Shown here piece by piece: positions 15,551 to 23,723 of a stretch of 64,000 nt of DNA. The DNA is taken from NCBI GenBank assembly GCA_031291675.1, contig JARLIO010000099.1:34621-98620 (forward strand). The letters are read 5' to 3'. Position numbers and translations under genes: made by a program. Positions within the stretch are counted from its first letter, which is position 1, and each line of letters opens with the position of its first letter. The stretch is from Azospirillaceae bacterium (GTDB lineage Bacteria; Pseudomonadota; Alphaproteobacteria; Azospirillales; Azospirillaceae). A model generated the notes under the pieces. That model did not search any database, had not been told where the DNA came from, and was given only the letters and a program-made list of their open reading frames with translations.

Positions 15551-17908
15551 CTATTCCCGCACGACGTAGGTGTAGAACCGAATGCGTCCATCCGGCTGGA
15601 GTTCCCGATAAAGCCCCTGGATCTCGTTGTCGAAGCCGGGGAACAGGTTTGCGCCGGTTTCGAACACTTTGAGATAGTCGAGCATCGGTTGGGCCCGTTC
15701 GCCCAGGCGCTCGCCGGGGACGATCGTTGCGATCCCCGGCGGATAGACAACGAACAGGGTTGTCGCAATTCGGCCCGAGATCTGGTCGAGCGGCAGATAG
15801 TCGACCTTGTTGCGCACCAGTTGGCGGACCGCGTCGCGCGGCGCCATGGCCGGTTCGGGCAGATGGCTGGGCCGGAACATCCGGCGTTGCAGCAGGCTGG
15901 TCTGCTGGTCACGGTAAAAGGCATGCATCTCACCACACAGATCGCGCAGCCTCTTGCCGGCATAGCGGGCCGGTCGTCGCCGCACGAATTCCGGCAGCGC
16001 CTCGTCGAGCAGGACATTCTCGTCATGCAGGCGCTTGAATGAGACCAGTGCGCTGAGCAGGGTGCCCGCCTTGCTGGATTCGACACCGGGCGTCAGCAGG
16101 AACAGGATCGAGTTCAGGTCGTTCTTTTCCGGGACGATCTGGATGTCACGCAGATATTCGGCCAGCACCGGGGCCGGGATGCCGTGTTGCTGATAGGTGC
16201 CGGTGCTGCGGTCGAATCCGGGCGTCAGCAGGGTCAGCTTGTTGGGGTCGGTGATGGCATAGCCGGGCGCCAGGTGCGTGAAACCATGCCAGGATGCGCC
16301 TGGCTGAAACGCCCAGCAGTCGGGATTGCTCGCCAGGATGTCCGTGGGAACGTCCTCCCAGGCGACCTCATCCTGCAATTGCGGGTCGTCGGCGCGCGGC
16401 ATCAGGACCTTGTCGGGGACGAACGGGTCGAAGAACCATTTGCGGGCGGGATCGCTTTCGCGCTCTTCAAACTCGCGGCGAATCGCCCGGATCTTTTTGC
16501 GCAGCTCGATTCCGAGACGAATGGTGTCGTCCCACAGCACCTCACCGGAGCGGCCCTTCATCATCTGGGCGCCGACATCAAGCGAGGCAAACAGCGGATA
16601 AAACGGCGATGTCGTCGCATGCAGCAGGAATGATTCGTTGAAGCGGCGATGTTCGACGCGTCGTTCCTGGCCGCGGATATGGTTGTCCTTGATATGAATT
16701 TGCGACGCCTGGGAGAAGCTCGCCAGTTGTTTGTGGGTCGACTGGGTCGCGATGATCCCGGGGTCATTGTCGCCGAGCGGTCCCAGCCCCATCGCGAAGT
16801 GCCCCTTGAACAGCGGGTGGAACTTCATGAAGCCGGCCCAGGCCTCGTCGAACAGGATATAGTCGCACAGATGCCCGATCTTTTTCAGGATCATCTCGGC
16901 GCTGTAGATCGTCCCGTCATAGCTGCACTGCTGGATCACGGCGGCGCGGAAGGGGCGGGGGCGCTGCCAGGCGGTGGGATCCTTGACCAGGGGATTGCGG
17001 CGGATCTTGTCGCGGATCTTGTCCTCGTCGAGCGCCTCGAAATCGATCGGTCCGATCAGCCCGAAGGCATTGCGGTCGGTTTCCAGATAGATCGGGATCG
17101 CGCCGGCGAGGAACAGGGCGCCGTGATGGGCGGCTTTGTGGTTGTTGCGGTCGAACAGGACCAGATCGTCTTCGGTCACCAGGGCTGATAGTACGATCTT
17201 GTTGGAGGATGAGGTCCCGTTGAGCACGAAATAGGTCCGCTCGGCCCCGAAGATCTGGGCGGCCTCTTTCTGGGCCTGCAAGGCCGGGCCGTCATGGACC
17301 AGAAGATCGCCCAGGTCGAGCACCGAGTTGTCGATATCGTCGCGGAAGATCGCCTCGCCGAGATGTTCGACGAAAATCCGTCCAATCGGGCTGCGCCGAT
17401 AGAAATTGCCGCCGTTATGGCCGGGACAGGTCCAAAGCTGGTTTCCCTCTTCCGAATAGTCGACGAGGGCGCCGAAAAACGGTGTCTTCAGCGTGTCCGC
17501 ATATTGTTTCATGCGGCTGACCAGATTTTTGGAGATGAATTCAGGGGTTTCCTCGGCCAGGAAGATATAGCCGTCGATCAGGTGCAGGACATCGACCGCG
17601 ATATGCTCAAGCCGCTGGCGCCGCACCAGCAGCATGATCGGCAGTTCCAGGCCGCGCCGACGCACCAGCTTGACCAGGGCGGCGGCTTTGTTGTCAAAGC
17701 CCTTTTTGCCCCAGTCGACAATCATGCAGCCGATCGCGGCATCGGTGCGGATCACCAGTTCGGCGTCCTCGATCCGCCTTGCCTTGACTACCTGAAAGCC
17801 GAGGCGCTCGACCTCCGAAATGATGTTCTGCAGCCGTTGGCCTTCAAGCTCATCGTTGTCAAAGGCCGGGGTGCAGACGAGAAAGCTGAAATGCTTGAAG
17901 AAGTCCAT
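15551..17908 (-). CDS. speF: Ornithine decarboxylase, inducible SpeF/SpeC type
   Basis: A 785-residue PLP enzyme of the Orn/Lys/Arg decarboxylase family, making putrescine from ornithine with CO2 release. Residues about 1-130 form the N-terminal receiver-like wing domain. The PLP domain has TCPGHNGGNFYRRSP, YFVLNGTSSSNKIV, FDRNNHKAAHHGAL and the lysine motif TQSTHKQLASFSQ, whose Lys forms the Schiff base. A C-terminal domain follows (VPEKNDLNSILFLLTPG). These segments match ornithine rather than arginine or lysine decarboxylases. The start at 17908 has GAGG upstream. The gene is preceded by a leader of about 330 bases that carries a short ORF with a strong ribosome-binding site, which suggests translation-linked control. 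Confidence 0.93.
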   Translation of the reverse strand: MDFFKHFSFLVCTPAFDNDELEGQRLQNIISEVERLGFQVVKARRIEDAELVIRTDAAIGCMIVDWGKKGFDNKAAALVKLVRRRGLELPIMLLVRRQRLEHIAVDVLHLIDGYIFLAEETPEFISKNLVSRMKQYADTLKTPFFGALVDYSEEGNQLWTCPGHNGGNFYRRSPIGRIFVEHLGEAIFRDDIDNSVLDLGDLLVHDGPALQAQKEAAQIFGAERTYFVLNGTSSSNKIVLSALVTEDDLVLFDRNNHKAAHHGALFLAGAIPIYLETDRNAFGLIGPIDFEALDEDKIRDKIRRNPLVKDPTAWQRPRPFRAAVIQQCSYDGTIYSAEMILKKIGHLCDYILFDEAWAGFMKFHPLFKGHFAMGLGPLGDNDPGIIATQSTHKQLASFSQASQIHIKDNHIRGQERRVEHRRFNESFLLHATTSPFYPLFASLDVGAQMMKGRSGEVLWDDTIRLGIELRKKIRAIRREFEERESDPARKWFFDPFVPDKVLMPRADDPQLQDEVAWEDVPTDILASNPDCWAFQPGASWHGFTHLAPGYAITDPNKLTLLTPGFDRSTGTYQQHGIPAPVLAEYLRDIQIVPEKNDLNSILFLLTPGVESSKAGTLLSALVSFKRLHDENVLLDEALPEFVRRRPARYAGKRLRDLCGEMHAFYRDQQTSLLQRRMFRPSHLPEPAMAPRDAVRQLVRNKVDYLPLDQISGRIATTLFVVYPPGIATIVPGERLGERAQPMLDYLKVFETGANLFPGFDNEIQGLYRELQPDGRIRFYTYVVRE

Positions 17909-18240
17909 GTCTTGGCCTCGGTGTCAGGACGGGCGGGGCAAAAGAAACGTAGCCTGGGACCGCAGATTTCAGCGATGGGCGGCGGAGCATGCGCGAACAG
18001 CGAGGCGCTGCCAAATTAAAATTGGCTTACAATCCGGCGCCCGTCCGTCCGCTGCGGCGGGCTGGCGCAACGGCGGGTGCGCACGGCCATCGGCGATGGC
18101 GCTGGAAACATAAATGACCTCCTGCCAACGGTTAACCCGGTTGCAAGGTGCGACCGTCAAAGTCACAAAACAAACAATTTTGGTGGAAACCGGCCCAAAT
18201 CAATAACTTGGCGATTTGAAAAGGGGGCGTTTCACTTTAG
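17909..18240 (-). promoter_or_regulatory. Long 5' leader of ornithine decarboxylase, candidate speF regulatory RNA
   Basis: Alphaproteobacterial speF genes are known to carry a conserved leader RNA of several hundred bases (the speF motif). This leader is in the right place and of similar length. Visible elements, in transcription order, are a near-palindrome around GGTTAACC (about 18122-18144), a perfect AGGAGG at 18118-18123, a 31-codon ORF (18016-18111) and a short GCCAA/TTGGC dyad at its stop. I cannot fold it against the motif's consensus here, so assignment is by position and content only. Confidence 0.5.
18016..18111 (-). CDS. Candidate leader peptide upstream of ornithine decarboxylase (31 aa)
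   Basis: An ATG at 18111 has a perfect AGGAGG six bases upstream, the strongest ribosome-binding site nearby. The frame encodes a 31-residue basic peptide beginning MFPAPSPMAVRTRRC and ending RRIVSQF before TAA. It ends about 107 bases before the decarboxylase start. In gammaproteobacteria speF is controlled by an Arg-rich leader peptide (SpeFL) that stalls on ornithine. The similar place and Arg-rich stretch suggest an analogous device, but the peptide itself is not recognisably homologous. Confidence 0.5.
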   Translation of the reverse strand: MFPAPSPMAVRTRRCASPPQRTDGRRIVSQF

Positions 18241-18253
18241 TCTCAGTTGAAAA

Positions 18254-18284
18254 TTGGCACTGGAAAATCCAGGTCACTTATAAT
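18254..18284 (+). promoter_or_regulatory. Candidate promoter with a small operator-like palindrome
   Basis: TTGGCA at 18254-18259 and TATAAT at 18279-18284 are separated by 19 bases, a slightly long but usable spacing. Between them lies the perfect palindrome CTGGA-AAA-TCCAG (18260-18272). The pair points to the small gene starting at 18350. The -10 is a perfect consensus, unusual in this GC-rich sequence. Confidence 0.45.
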
Positions 18285-18305
18285 AGTCTTTACAGGGAGA
18301 AATCC

Positions 18306-18353
18306 ATGACATTTCGATGGAAACGGCCACGCTCAATAGGGGGATCACCATGA
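18306..18353 (+). CDS. Short leader ORF (15 aa) coupled to the following small gene
   Basis: An ATG at 18306 has GGGAG six bases upstream. The frame encodes MTFRWKRPRSIGGSP and ends with a TGA at 18351-18353 that overlaps the ATG of the next gene (ATGA). It contains the next gene's own Shine-Dalgarno (AGGGGG at 18338-18343). The arrangement is typical of translational coupling or a leader peptide. The peptide is basic and not recognised. Confidence 0.4.
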   Translation: MTFRWKRPRSIGGSP

Positions 18354-18529
18354 TGATGACGACAACCTTGCATGGTCACGAAGCGGTCGAATATGCTGAA
18401 AAGCAGGGTCTCCTGCTCAACAAGCATGCCGACCCGATCGAAGACGCGCGCCACGATATTACGCCGCAGGAAGCCTACAGTATCATCGCCGTCAGCCCCG
18501 CCCTGATCTGGATCGAAGCCCAGGCCTGA
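18350..18529 (+). CDS. Small conserved-looking protein of unknown function (59 aa)
   Basis: An acidic 59-residue protein, MMMTTTLHGHEAVEYAEKQG at the start and ALIWIEAQA at the end, with no membrane segment or signal. The ATG at 18350 has AGGGGG six bases upstream. An in-frame ATG at 18317 would add eleven residues but has no ribosome-binding site. It is divergent from ornithine decarboxylase and convergent with mgsA. I do not recognise the family. The strong consensus -10 upstream suggests it is well expressed. Confidence 0.6.
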   Translation: MMMTTTLHGHEAVEYAEKQGLLLNKHADPIEDARHDITPQEAYSIIAVSPALIWIEAQA

Positions 18530-18617
18530 GCCGATCACCGTGCCGCCGGGGGGATGGCGCGATACCAGCGGTCGAGGAGATCCGGGAATGCGGATCGCTC
18601 TTCCTCCCGGCTCATTC

Positions 18618-18648
18618 ACACGGATCATCACCGACACGGATCATCACC
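18618..18648 (+). repeat. Tandem duplication of a 16-bp unit
   Basis: ACACGGATCATCACCG at 18618-18633 is followed directly by ACACGGATCATCACC. It lies between the ends of the small gene and mgsA, so it is in transcribed but non-coding sequence. It looks like a simple slippage or duplication event. Confidence 0.75.
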
Positions 18649-18679
18649 AGCGCCGCCGCCCCAAGCCGCGGTCGTCCGC

Positions 18680-19129
18680 CTATTCGTCGGTATCGCGGTC
18701 GATATAGGCGTCGTAGTCGGTTTTGGCCTGTCGGTAGGGCCGTCGCTCAAAGAAGTCGCTGTTGATCACGAAATCCGCTGTCGAACGGGTCATCGCCAGC
18801 ACAATATTATAGACGGTCGACAGCCGGGTCAGCGCCTTGATGTCGACGTCATGCGGCTGGGTCGTCATCGGATCGATCAAAAACACCAGGATGTCCAGCC
18901 GGCCCTGGGCGATCAGCGCGCCCAGCTGCTGATCCCCGCCCAACGGTCCCGATTTGAGTCGGTTGATGGTGAGACGCGGACAGGCGTCGACCAGCAATTG
19001 GCCCGTGGTCCCGGTGGCAAACAGTTCGTGGCGTGACAGCGTCTCTTCGTTGAGCCCGACCCATTCGATCAGGTCCTTTTTGCGGCCATCATGCGCGACC
19101 AGCCCGACGCGTTTCCTGATATTCGTGAT
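18680..19129 (-). CDS. mgsA: Methylglyoxal synthase, no standard start codon
   Basis: A 149-residue enzyme converting dihydroxyacetone phosphate to methylglyoxal plus phosphate, a bypass of glycolysis. Family landmarks are all present: RKRVGLVAHDGRKKDLIEW near the N-terminus, ATGTTG, the catalytic-Asp motif SGPLGGDQQLGALI, and PHDVDIKAL. Full family length is reached only if translation starts at an ATC at 19129, which has GAGGG six bases upstream. No in-frame ATG, GTG or TTG exists between the previous stop (about 19262) and a TTG at 18997 that would remove the N-terminal third, including the first catalytic His/Asp. The gene may use a rare AUC start or be crippled by a point mutation. It reads towards the small gene 18350-18529 (convergent). 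Confidence 0.85.
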   Translation of the reverse strand: MTNIRKRVGLVAHDGRKKDLIEWVGLNEETLSRHELFATGTTGQLLVDACPRLTINRLKSGPLGGDQQLGALIAQGRLDILVFLIDPMTTQPHDVDIKALTRLSTVYNIVLAMTRSTADFVINSDFFERRPYRQAKTDYDAYIDRDTDE

Positions 19130-19258
19130 GACGCCCTCGGTAGCGGAGTGTGGCGGACCCGGTCCGTCGTCCCAACGATGGCGGATCGCGCCGGGAATGG
19201 CGACTGTTTTTTTGCCGCGGATCGCCGCAGCCTGTGCCCCGCGCGGGGGGCGGGGGGG

Positions 19259-19394
19259 TCATCGAATTTACGACCGTCGCCCTCGCGAACGCGGGGGCCC
19301 AGAGCCGCACGCTCCGAACGATGGCGCCTGGGGCCTGGATGCCCGCGTTCGCGAGCATGACGGTGGCGAGAGATCCTCTCATTGTCAGCGACGC
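19259..19394 (+). repeat. Dispersed palindromic repeat B, copy 1
   Basis: About 136 bases with long imperfect inverted arms. The left arm runs GACCGTCGCCCTCGCGAACG and the right arm CGTTCGCGAGCATGACGGTG, around a GC-rich centre containing GCTCCGAACGATGGCGCC. Near-identical copies lie at 25014-25150 (inverted) and 40051-40126 (centre deleted). This copy sits about 130 bases upstream of mgsA. The remaining sequence to 19547 shows no gene. Confidence 0.88.
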
Positions 19395-19547
19395 GAGCCC
19401 GTAGCCAACCTCATCGCCAGCGCAATGCTCTTCAACCCCACCGGTGTTGCCTATCCCGATGACCTGGGCCTGGCGTACCGGGCGCAGGGGCGGCGGCCGC
19501 CGCGATCGATCTCGGTGCGCACCATATTGAAAAGACGGGCGGGCCCC

Positions 19548-21359
19548 TCAATCGCCGCGGAGCGCGGTTTCCCCGGTAAATTGCAGGGCTGCGAGCCGGG
19601 CATAGAGCCCCTTGCGGTGCGACAGCGCGTCATGGGTCCCGGTTTCAACGGTTTGGCCATGGTCGAGAACATGGATGACGTTGGCGTCGCGGATCGTTGA
19701 CAGACGGTGGGCGATCACCAGTGTGGTGCGCCCTTCCATCAGCCGTTCCAGAGCTTCCTGGATCTGGCGCTCGGACTCGGTATCGAGCGCGCTGGTGGCT
19801 TCGTCGAGCAGCAAGATCGGCGCATCCTTCAGCAAGGCACGGGCGATGGCCAGGCGCTGACGCTGACCGCCCGACAGCCGCATGCCGCGTTCGCCGACCA
19901 CGGTGTCATAGCCTTGGGGCAGGGCGCGGATGAAGTCGTCGGCGGCGGCGGCGCGGGCGGCGGCCCAGACGTCGGCCTCAGGCGCCGCGGGCCGGCCATA
20001 GCGGATATTGTTGAAGACGGTGTCGTCGAACAGGATCACGTCCTGGCTGACCACGGCCATGGTATCGCGCAGGCTGGCCAGGGAAATGTCGCGAAGATCG
20101 TGGCCATTGATGACAATGCGGCCGGCCTGAGGATCGAAAAAGCGCGGGATCAGGGCGAACACCGTGCTCTTGCCGGCTCCCGAGGGGCCGACCAGCGCGG
20201 TAACCTGGCCCGCCGGGGCGACGAAGCTGGCACCGTCCAGGGCCGATTGCTCGCCGTCATAGCTGAAATGGACGTTCTCGAAGCGGATCTCGCCGGCGAT
20301 CCGCGGCAGGACCGTGGCGTCGGGTGGGTCGACCAGGGTTGGCTTGAGGTCCAGCAGGCCGAACACCCGCTCGGCGGCGGCCAGGCCTTCCTGAACCGTC
20401 GGCGCCACCTTGCCCAGCGAGCGCAGCGGCTGATAGGCCATCAACACCGCCGCGATGAACGAGAAGAAGGTTCCCGCGGTGGTTCGACCATCAATGACAT
20501 GAAGGCCGCCATAGACGATGACCGCCGCGATGGCGATGCCGCTGAATGTGTCGACGAAGGGCTGGCTGACCGCATTGACCCGCGCGGCGCGAAAATTCAG
20601 CTTGAACAGCGCGGTGACGACATCGTCGAACCGGGCGCATTCCCGGTCCTCCATGCCGAACGATTTGATCACCCGGATGCCCTGGAAGCTCTGCGACAAG
20701 GTTGTGGTCAGCGCACCCATCCCCTCCTGGATCGAGGCCGACACCCGGCGCATCCGTCGGCTCAGGCGTTGGATCTGGATGGCGCTGAGCGGGGTGGTGA
20801 CCAGGATGATCAGCGTCAGCAGCCAATCCTGGTAGAGCATGACACCGAGCAGGAAGATCACCGTCAGGCTGTCGCGGCCGACGCCGACCAGCGCGCCCGA
20901 AACGGTGGTGCGCATGGCGTTGGTATCATAGGTGAAATGCGATACCAGGGTGCCGGAGTTTCGCGACTGGAACAGCGACAGGTCGTGATGCATTAGGTGA
21001 TGGAACAACCGCTTTTGCAGATCCGTGATGATGCGTTGGCCGATATAGGCCAGCAGTGTGTCCTGGATGTAGGCGGCGATGCTTTTGAGCAGGAAGGTCC
21101 CGGCAACGGCGGCGCCGATCAGCCACAGCATGCCCCGATCGCGATCGACGAAGACCTTGTTGACGACCGGATCCATCAGCCAGGCGGAAACCGCGGTCAT
21201 CGCCGCGACAATCACCATGCACAGCACGACGAGAACCAGGCGCTGGGCATAGGGCCGCACCGCTTCGTTCAGCAGGCGCCGGACGATGCGGCGGCGGGCC
21301 GGATCGGTCGCCGCGCTGGCGAGGGTCGGCTTCGCGCCGGGGGATGATGTCGGGGGCAT
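19548..21359 (-). CDS. ABC exporter, MsbA/lipid A exporter-like, permease fused to ATPase
   Basis: A 603-residue half-transporter that should work as a homodimer in the inner membrane. Residues about 45-335 carry six membrane helices of the exporter fold, with coupling-helix-like segments such as SFQGIRVIKSFGMEDRE. The ATPase domain has Walker A GPSGAGKS, Q-loop VSQDVILFDD, signature LSGGQRQRLAIARA, Walker B ILLLDEATSALD and the switch His in VIAHRLST. The start at 21359 has GGAG upstream; a longer frame to 21458 lacks support. The closest family is MsbA (lipid flippase), but multidrug or polysaccharide exporters look alike. Confidence 0.92.
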   Translation of the reverse strand: MPPTSSPGAKPTLASAATDPARRRIVRRLLNEAVRPYAQRLVLVVLCMVIVAAMTAVSAWLMDPVVNKVFVDRDRGMLWLIGAAVAGTFLLKSIAAYIQDTLLAYIGQRIITDLQKRLFHHLMHHDLSLFQSRNSGTLVSHFTYDTNAMRTTVSGALVGVGRDSLTVIFLLGVMLYQDWLLTLIILVTTPLSAIQIQRLSRRMRRVSASIQEGMGALTTTLSQSFQGIRVIKSFGMEDRECARFDDVVTALFKLNFRAARVNAVSQPFVDTFSGIAIAAVIVYGGLHVIDGRTTAGTFFSFIAAVLMAYQPLRSLGKVAPTVQEGLAAAERVFGLLDLKPTLVDPPDATVLPRIAGEIRFENVHFSYDGEQSALDGASFVAPAGQVTALVGPSGAGKSTVFALIPRFFDPQAGRIVINGHDLRDISLASLRDTMAVVSQDVILFDDTVFNNIRYGRPAAPEADVWAAARAAAADDFIRALPQGYDTVVGERGMRLSGGQRQRLAIARALLKDAPILLLDEATSALDTESERQIQEALERLMEGRTTLVIAHRLSTIRDANVIHVLDHGQTVETGTHDALSHRKGLYARLAALQFTGETALRGD

Positions 21360-21562
21360 GAAATTTCTCCGCAGCGCCCAGCGGGCTGGCCCGGTATTCA
21401 AAAGTGAGCCCGCGTCTAATAAACCATGGTGGCGCCGATACAACAGGCTTTTTTGCACAGGCCGTTGCCGGACCGATCGACGGCAAGGCCGGCGCCGGGG
21501 ATGCCGGGCCGCGTGATCACGGCTATTGACCAGATCTGAAATTCTGTTACCGGTTCGGATAC

Positions 21563-22294
21563 TTGCCCTCGTCCCCGTCCTCTCTGAATGAGCGCTTTCA
21601 GGCCATGCTTGATCTCCCGTCGCTGGTCTCGCCCCTGCCGGGCCCCCTCAGCCGTCGCGAACGGGTGCGCGCGGGTCTCGATATGTGGCTCGTCGACCAC
21701 GGCTTCATCCGCGATATCTATTGCAACATCCACCAGATCACGGAAACCGTGTGGCGTTCGGCGCAGCCGGCGCCGCATCATTTGCGCTGGGCCCAGCGGC
21801 GCGGCATCAAGACCGTCGTCAATTTGCGGGGCCGGCGCGATACCTGCGGCTCCTATATCCTGGAACGTGAGGCTTGCCACCGGCTTGGCCTGACCCTGAT
21901 CGATTTCCCGATCCGCTCCCGCGGGCCGCTGGAGCGCGCGACGCTGCACGCCGCGGCCGAGATGTTCGACTCTTTGCGCTACCCCGTGCTGTTTCATTGC
22001 AAATCCGGCGCCGATCGGGCCGGGATCATGGCAACCTTGTATCTGTTCCTGCATCGTGGCGTGCCGTTGCGCGAGGCACTGGGGCAATTGTCGTTGCGCT
22101 ATGGTCACATTCGCCACGCCCGCACCGGTCTCAGCGATTTCTTCTTCGAAAGCTATCTTCTGGCCAATGATGCCGAGCCGATCGCCTTTTTCGACTGGGT
22201 CGATACGGTCTATGATCCGCAGACGCTCGACGCGGCGTTCACGGAAAGCCGGGTTGCGCGCATCCTCGTCAACAATGTCCTGAAACGCGAATAG
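21563..22294 (+). CDS. Dual-specificity/tyrosine phosphatase-like protein
   Basis: A 243-residue cytoplasmic protein with the Cys-based phosphatase signature HCKSGADRAG (CX5R) at about residues 151-160, preceded by an Asp/Arg-containing segment (IDFPIRSRGPLERATL). The middle region VVNLRGRRDTCGSYILERE is typical of bacterial DSP-like phosphatases in the PF13350/PF22785 neighbourhood. The substrate may be phosphoprotein or a phospholipid/inositol phosphate. The start may be the TTG at 21563 or the ATG at 21605; neither has a strong Shine-Dalgarno. It is divergent from the ABC exporter. Confidence 0.85.
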   Translation: MPSSPSSLNERFQAMLDLPSLVSPLPGPLSRRERVRAGLDMWLVDHGFIRDIYCNIHQITETVWRSAQPAPHHLRWAQRRGIKTVVNLRGRRDTCGSYILEREACHRLGLTLIDFPIRSRGPLERATLHAAAEMFDSLRYPVLFHCKSGADRAGIMATLYLFLHRGVPLREALGQLSLRYGHIRHARTGLSDFFFESYLLANDAEPIAFFDWVDTVYDPQTLDAAFTESRVARILVNNVLKRE

Positions 22295-22313
22295 ACGCTG
22301 TTGCCGCCTGTGC

Positions 22314-23672
22314 TCAGGTCGGCAGCCGGACCAGAGCGCGCAATCCGCCGTGGGGGCTGTCCAGCAGCAGCAGCTCCCCACCATGTCCGCGCACGACATC
22401 GCGGGCAATGGTCAGCCCCAGGCCGACACCGCCGGTCGAACGGCCGCGGGTTTCCTCCAGTTGGACGAACGGTTTGAACACCTCCTCGCGCGCCGTCGCC
22501 GGGATGCCGGGGCCATCGTCGTCGATCGCGATCTCGACCGTGCCGTCCTGCTGATGAACGCTGATCCAGGCCCGGTCGGCGTGATGGCGGGCATTGCCCA
22601 ACAAATTAACCAGGCAGCGTTTGACGGCGTTGCGTCGCATCGGCAGGGCAATCGGCTCATCAAAATCGATCGAAAGTTCCAGGCCGTCGCGCCGGGCGGT
22701 ACCGGCGACCTCGTCGATCAGCCGCGACAAGTCGGTCGAACGCAGCGGTTCATTGCCGTCGCCGCGAGCGAAGGACAAATAGCCTTCGATCATGGTTTCC
22801 ATTTCGGCGACGTCATCCCGCAACTCCTCCAGCTCCGCGGAATCGGCCATCATCGCCAGGGCCAGTTTCATCCGGGTCAGCGGCGTGCGCAGGTCATGGC
22901 TGACCCCGGCCAGCATTTCGGTGCGCTGACTGATCTGGCGCCGGATGCGGTCGCGCATCACCAGGAACGCGGTCGCGGCCTGGCGGACCTCGGTCGCCCC
23001 TTCCGGTCTGAAATTGGGCACCTCGCCACCCTTGCCCAGGCTTTCGGCCGCGATCGCCAGGCGCCGGATCGGGCGGATCTGGTTGCGCATAAAGATGATC
23101 GCAATCGCAAACAGAACCATGGCGCTGCCCATCATCCATAGGATGAACACGGTGGTGGTCGGGCTGGCCAGGCGCCGCTCGGGTGTCAGCACCGAGAGGA
23201 CGGCGGTCGGCAACTGGATCTCGATATGGATCCATTTGTCATCGACGCTACTGATGACGAACGGGCGCCGGACCCGTTCCTCCAGCGCCTGGGCCAGCAG
23301 CGGTGTCACCAGCCCGGTATAGGGTGGTGGCGCCTCGGGCAGCAGTTGTTCGGGTTCGACGGCGACGATGAAATCCATGTGGCGCGAGACCATCGACAAG
23401 GTCTGGCTGCGCTCGTCGGTGTCATTGTCGCGTTCAAGCTGTTCGATCAGAAAACCGATATCCCCGGCCACGCCGCTGGCCATGCGCCGCGTCACCGTCT
23501 CCCAGTGCCGGTCATAGAAGATCCAGGTTGCCACCGCCTGAGCCAGGATCAGGGGCGTGATGATGATCAGGGTGGTGCGACCGAACAGGGTCCGGGGCAG
23601 GAACCGCTTGATCCAGGATGACGGACCCCGTCGCTGCGGCCGTGACGGCGTCGTGCTCGGCTTCTGGGGCAT
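22314..23672 (-). CDS. Two-component sensor histidine kinase, EnvZ type
   Basis: A 452-residue inner-membrane sensor kinase. Two membrane helices flank a periplasmic domain of about 120 residues (helix one LIIITPLILAQAVATWIF, helix two VFILWMMGSAMVLFAIAIIF). A HAMP domain follows, then the H-box MLAGVSHDLRTPLTRMKL with His near 259. The ATPase domain has NLLGNARHHA, DDDGPGIP and GVGLGLTIARDV. The chosen ATG at 23672 has AAGGAA nine bases upstream; a GTG at 23690 is the alternative. The gene follows an OmpR-type regulator and a MarR regulator on the same strand. The signal is unknown, but EnvZ-like systems respond to envelope or osmotic stress. Confidence 0.95.
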   Translation of the reverse strand: MPQKPSTTPSRPQRRGPSSWIKRFLPRTLFGRTTLIIITPLILAQAVATWIFYDRHWETVTRRMASGVAGDIGFLIEQLERDNDTDERSQTLSMVSRHMDFIVAVEPEQLLPEAPPPYTGLVTPLLAQALEERVRRPFVISSVDDKWIHIEIQLPTAVLSVLTPERRLASPTTTVFILWMMGSAMVLFAIAIIFMRNQIRPIRRLAIAAESLGKGGEVPNFRPEGATEVRQAATAFLVMRDRIRRQISQRTEMLAGVSHDLRTPLTRMKLALAMMADSAELEELRDDVAEMETMIEGYLSFARGDGNEPLRSTDLSRLIDEVAGTARRDGLELSIDFDEPIALPMRRNAVKRCLVNLLGNARHHADRAWISVHQQDGTVEIAIDDDGPGIPATAREEVFKPFVQLEETRGRSTGGVGLGLTIARDVVRGHGGELLLLDSPHGGLRALVRLPT

Positions 23673-23723
23673 GGAACGGGATTCCTTCACAGCGATCCAG
23701 TCAACAGGGTGCCATCCTGGCCA

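Noticed and set aside
18247..18284. TTGAAA (18247) as -35 for the TATAAT at 18279
   Set aside because: The spacing would be 26 bases; TTGGCA at 18254 with 19 bases is more plausible.
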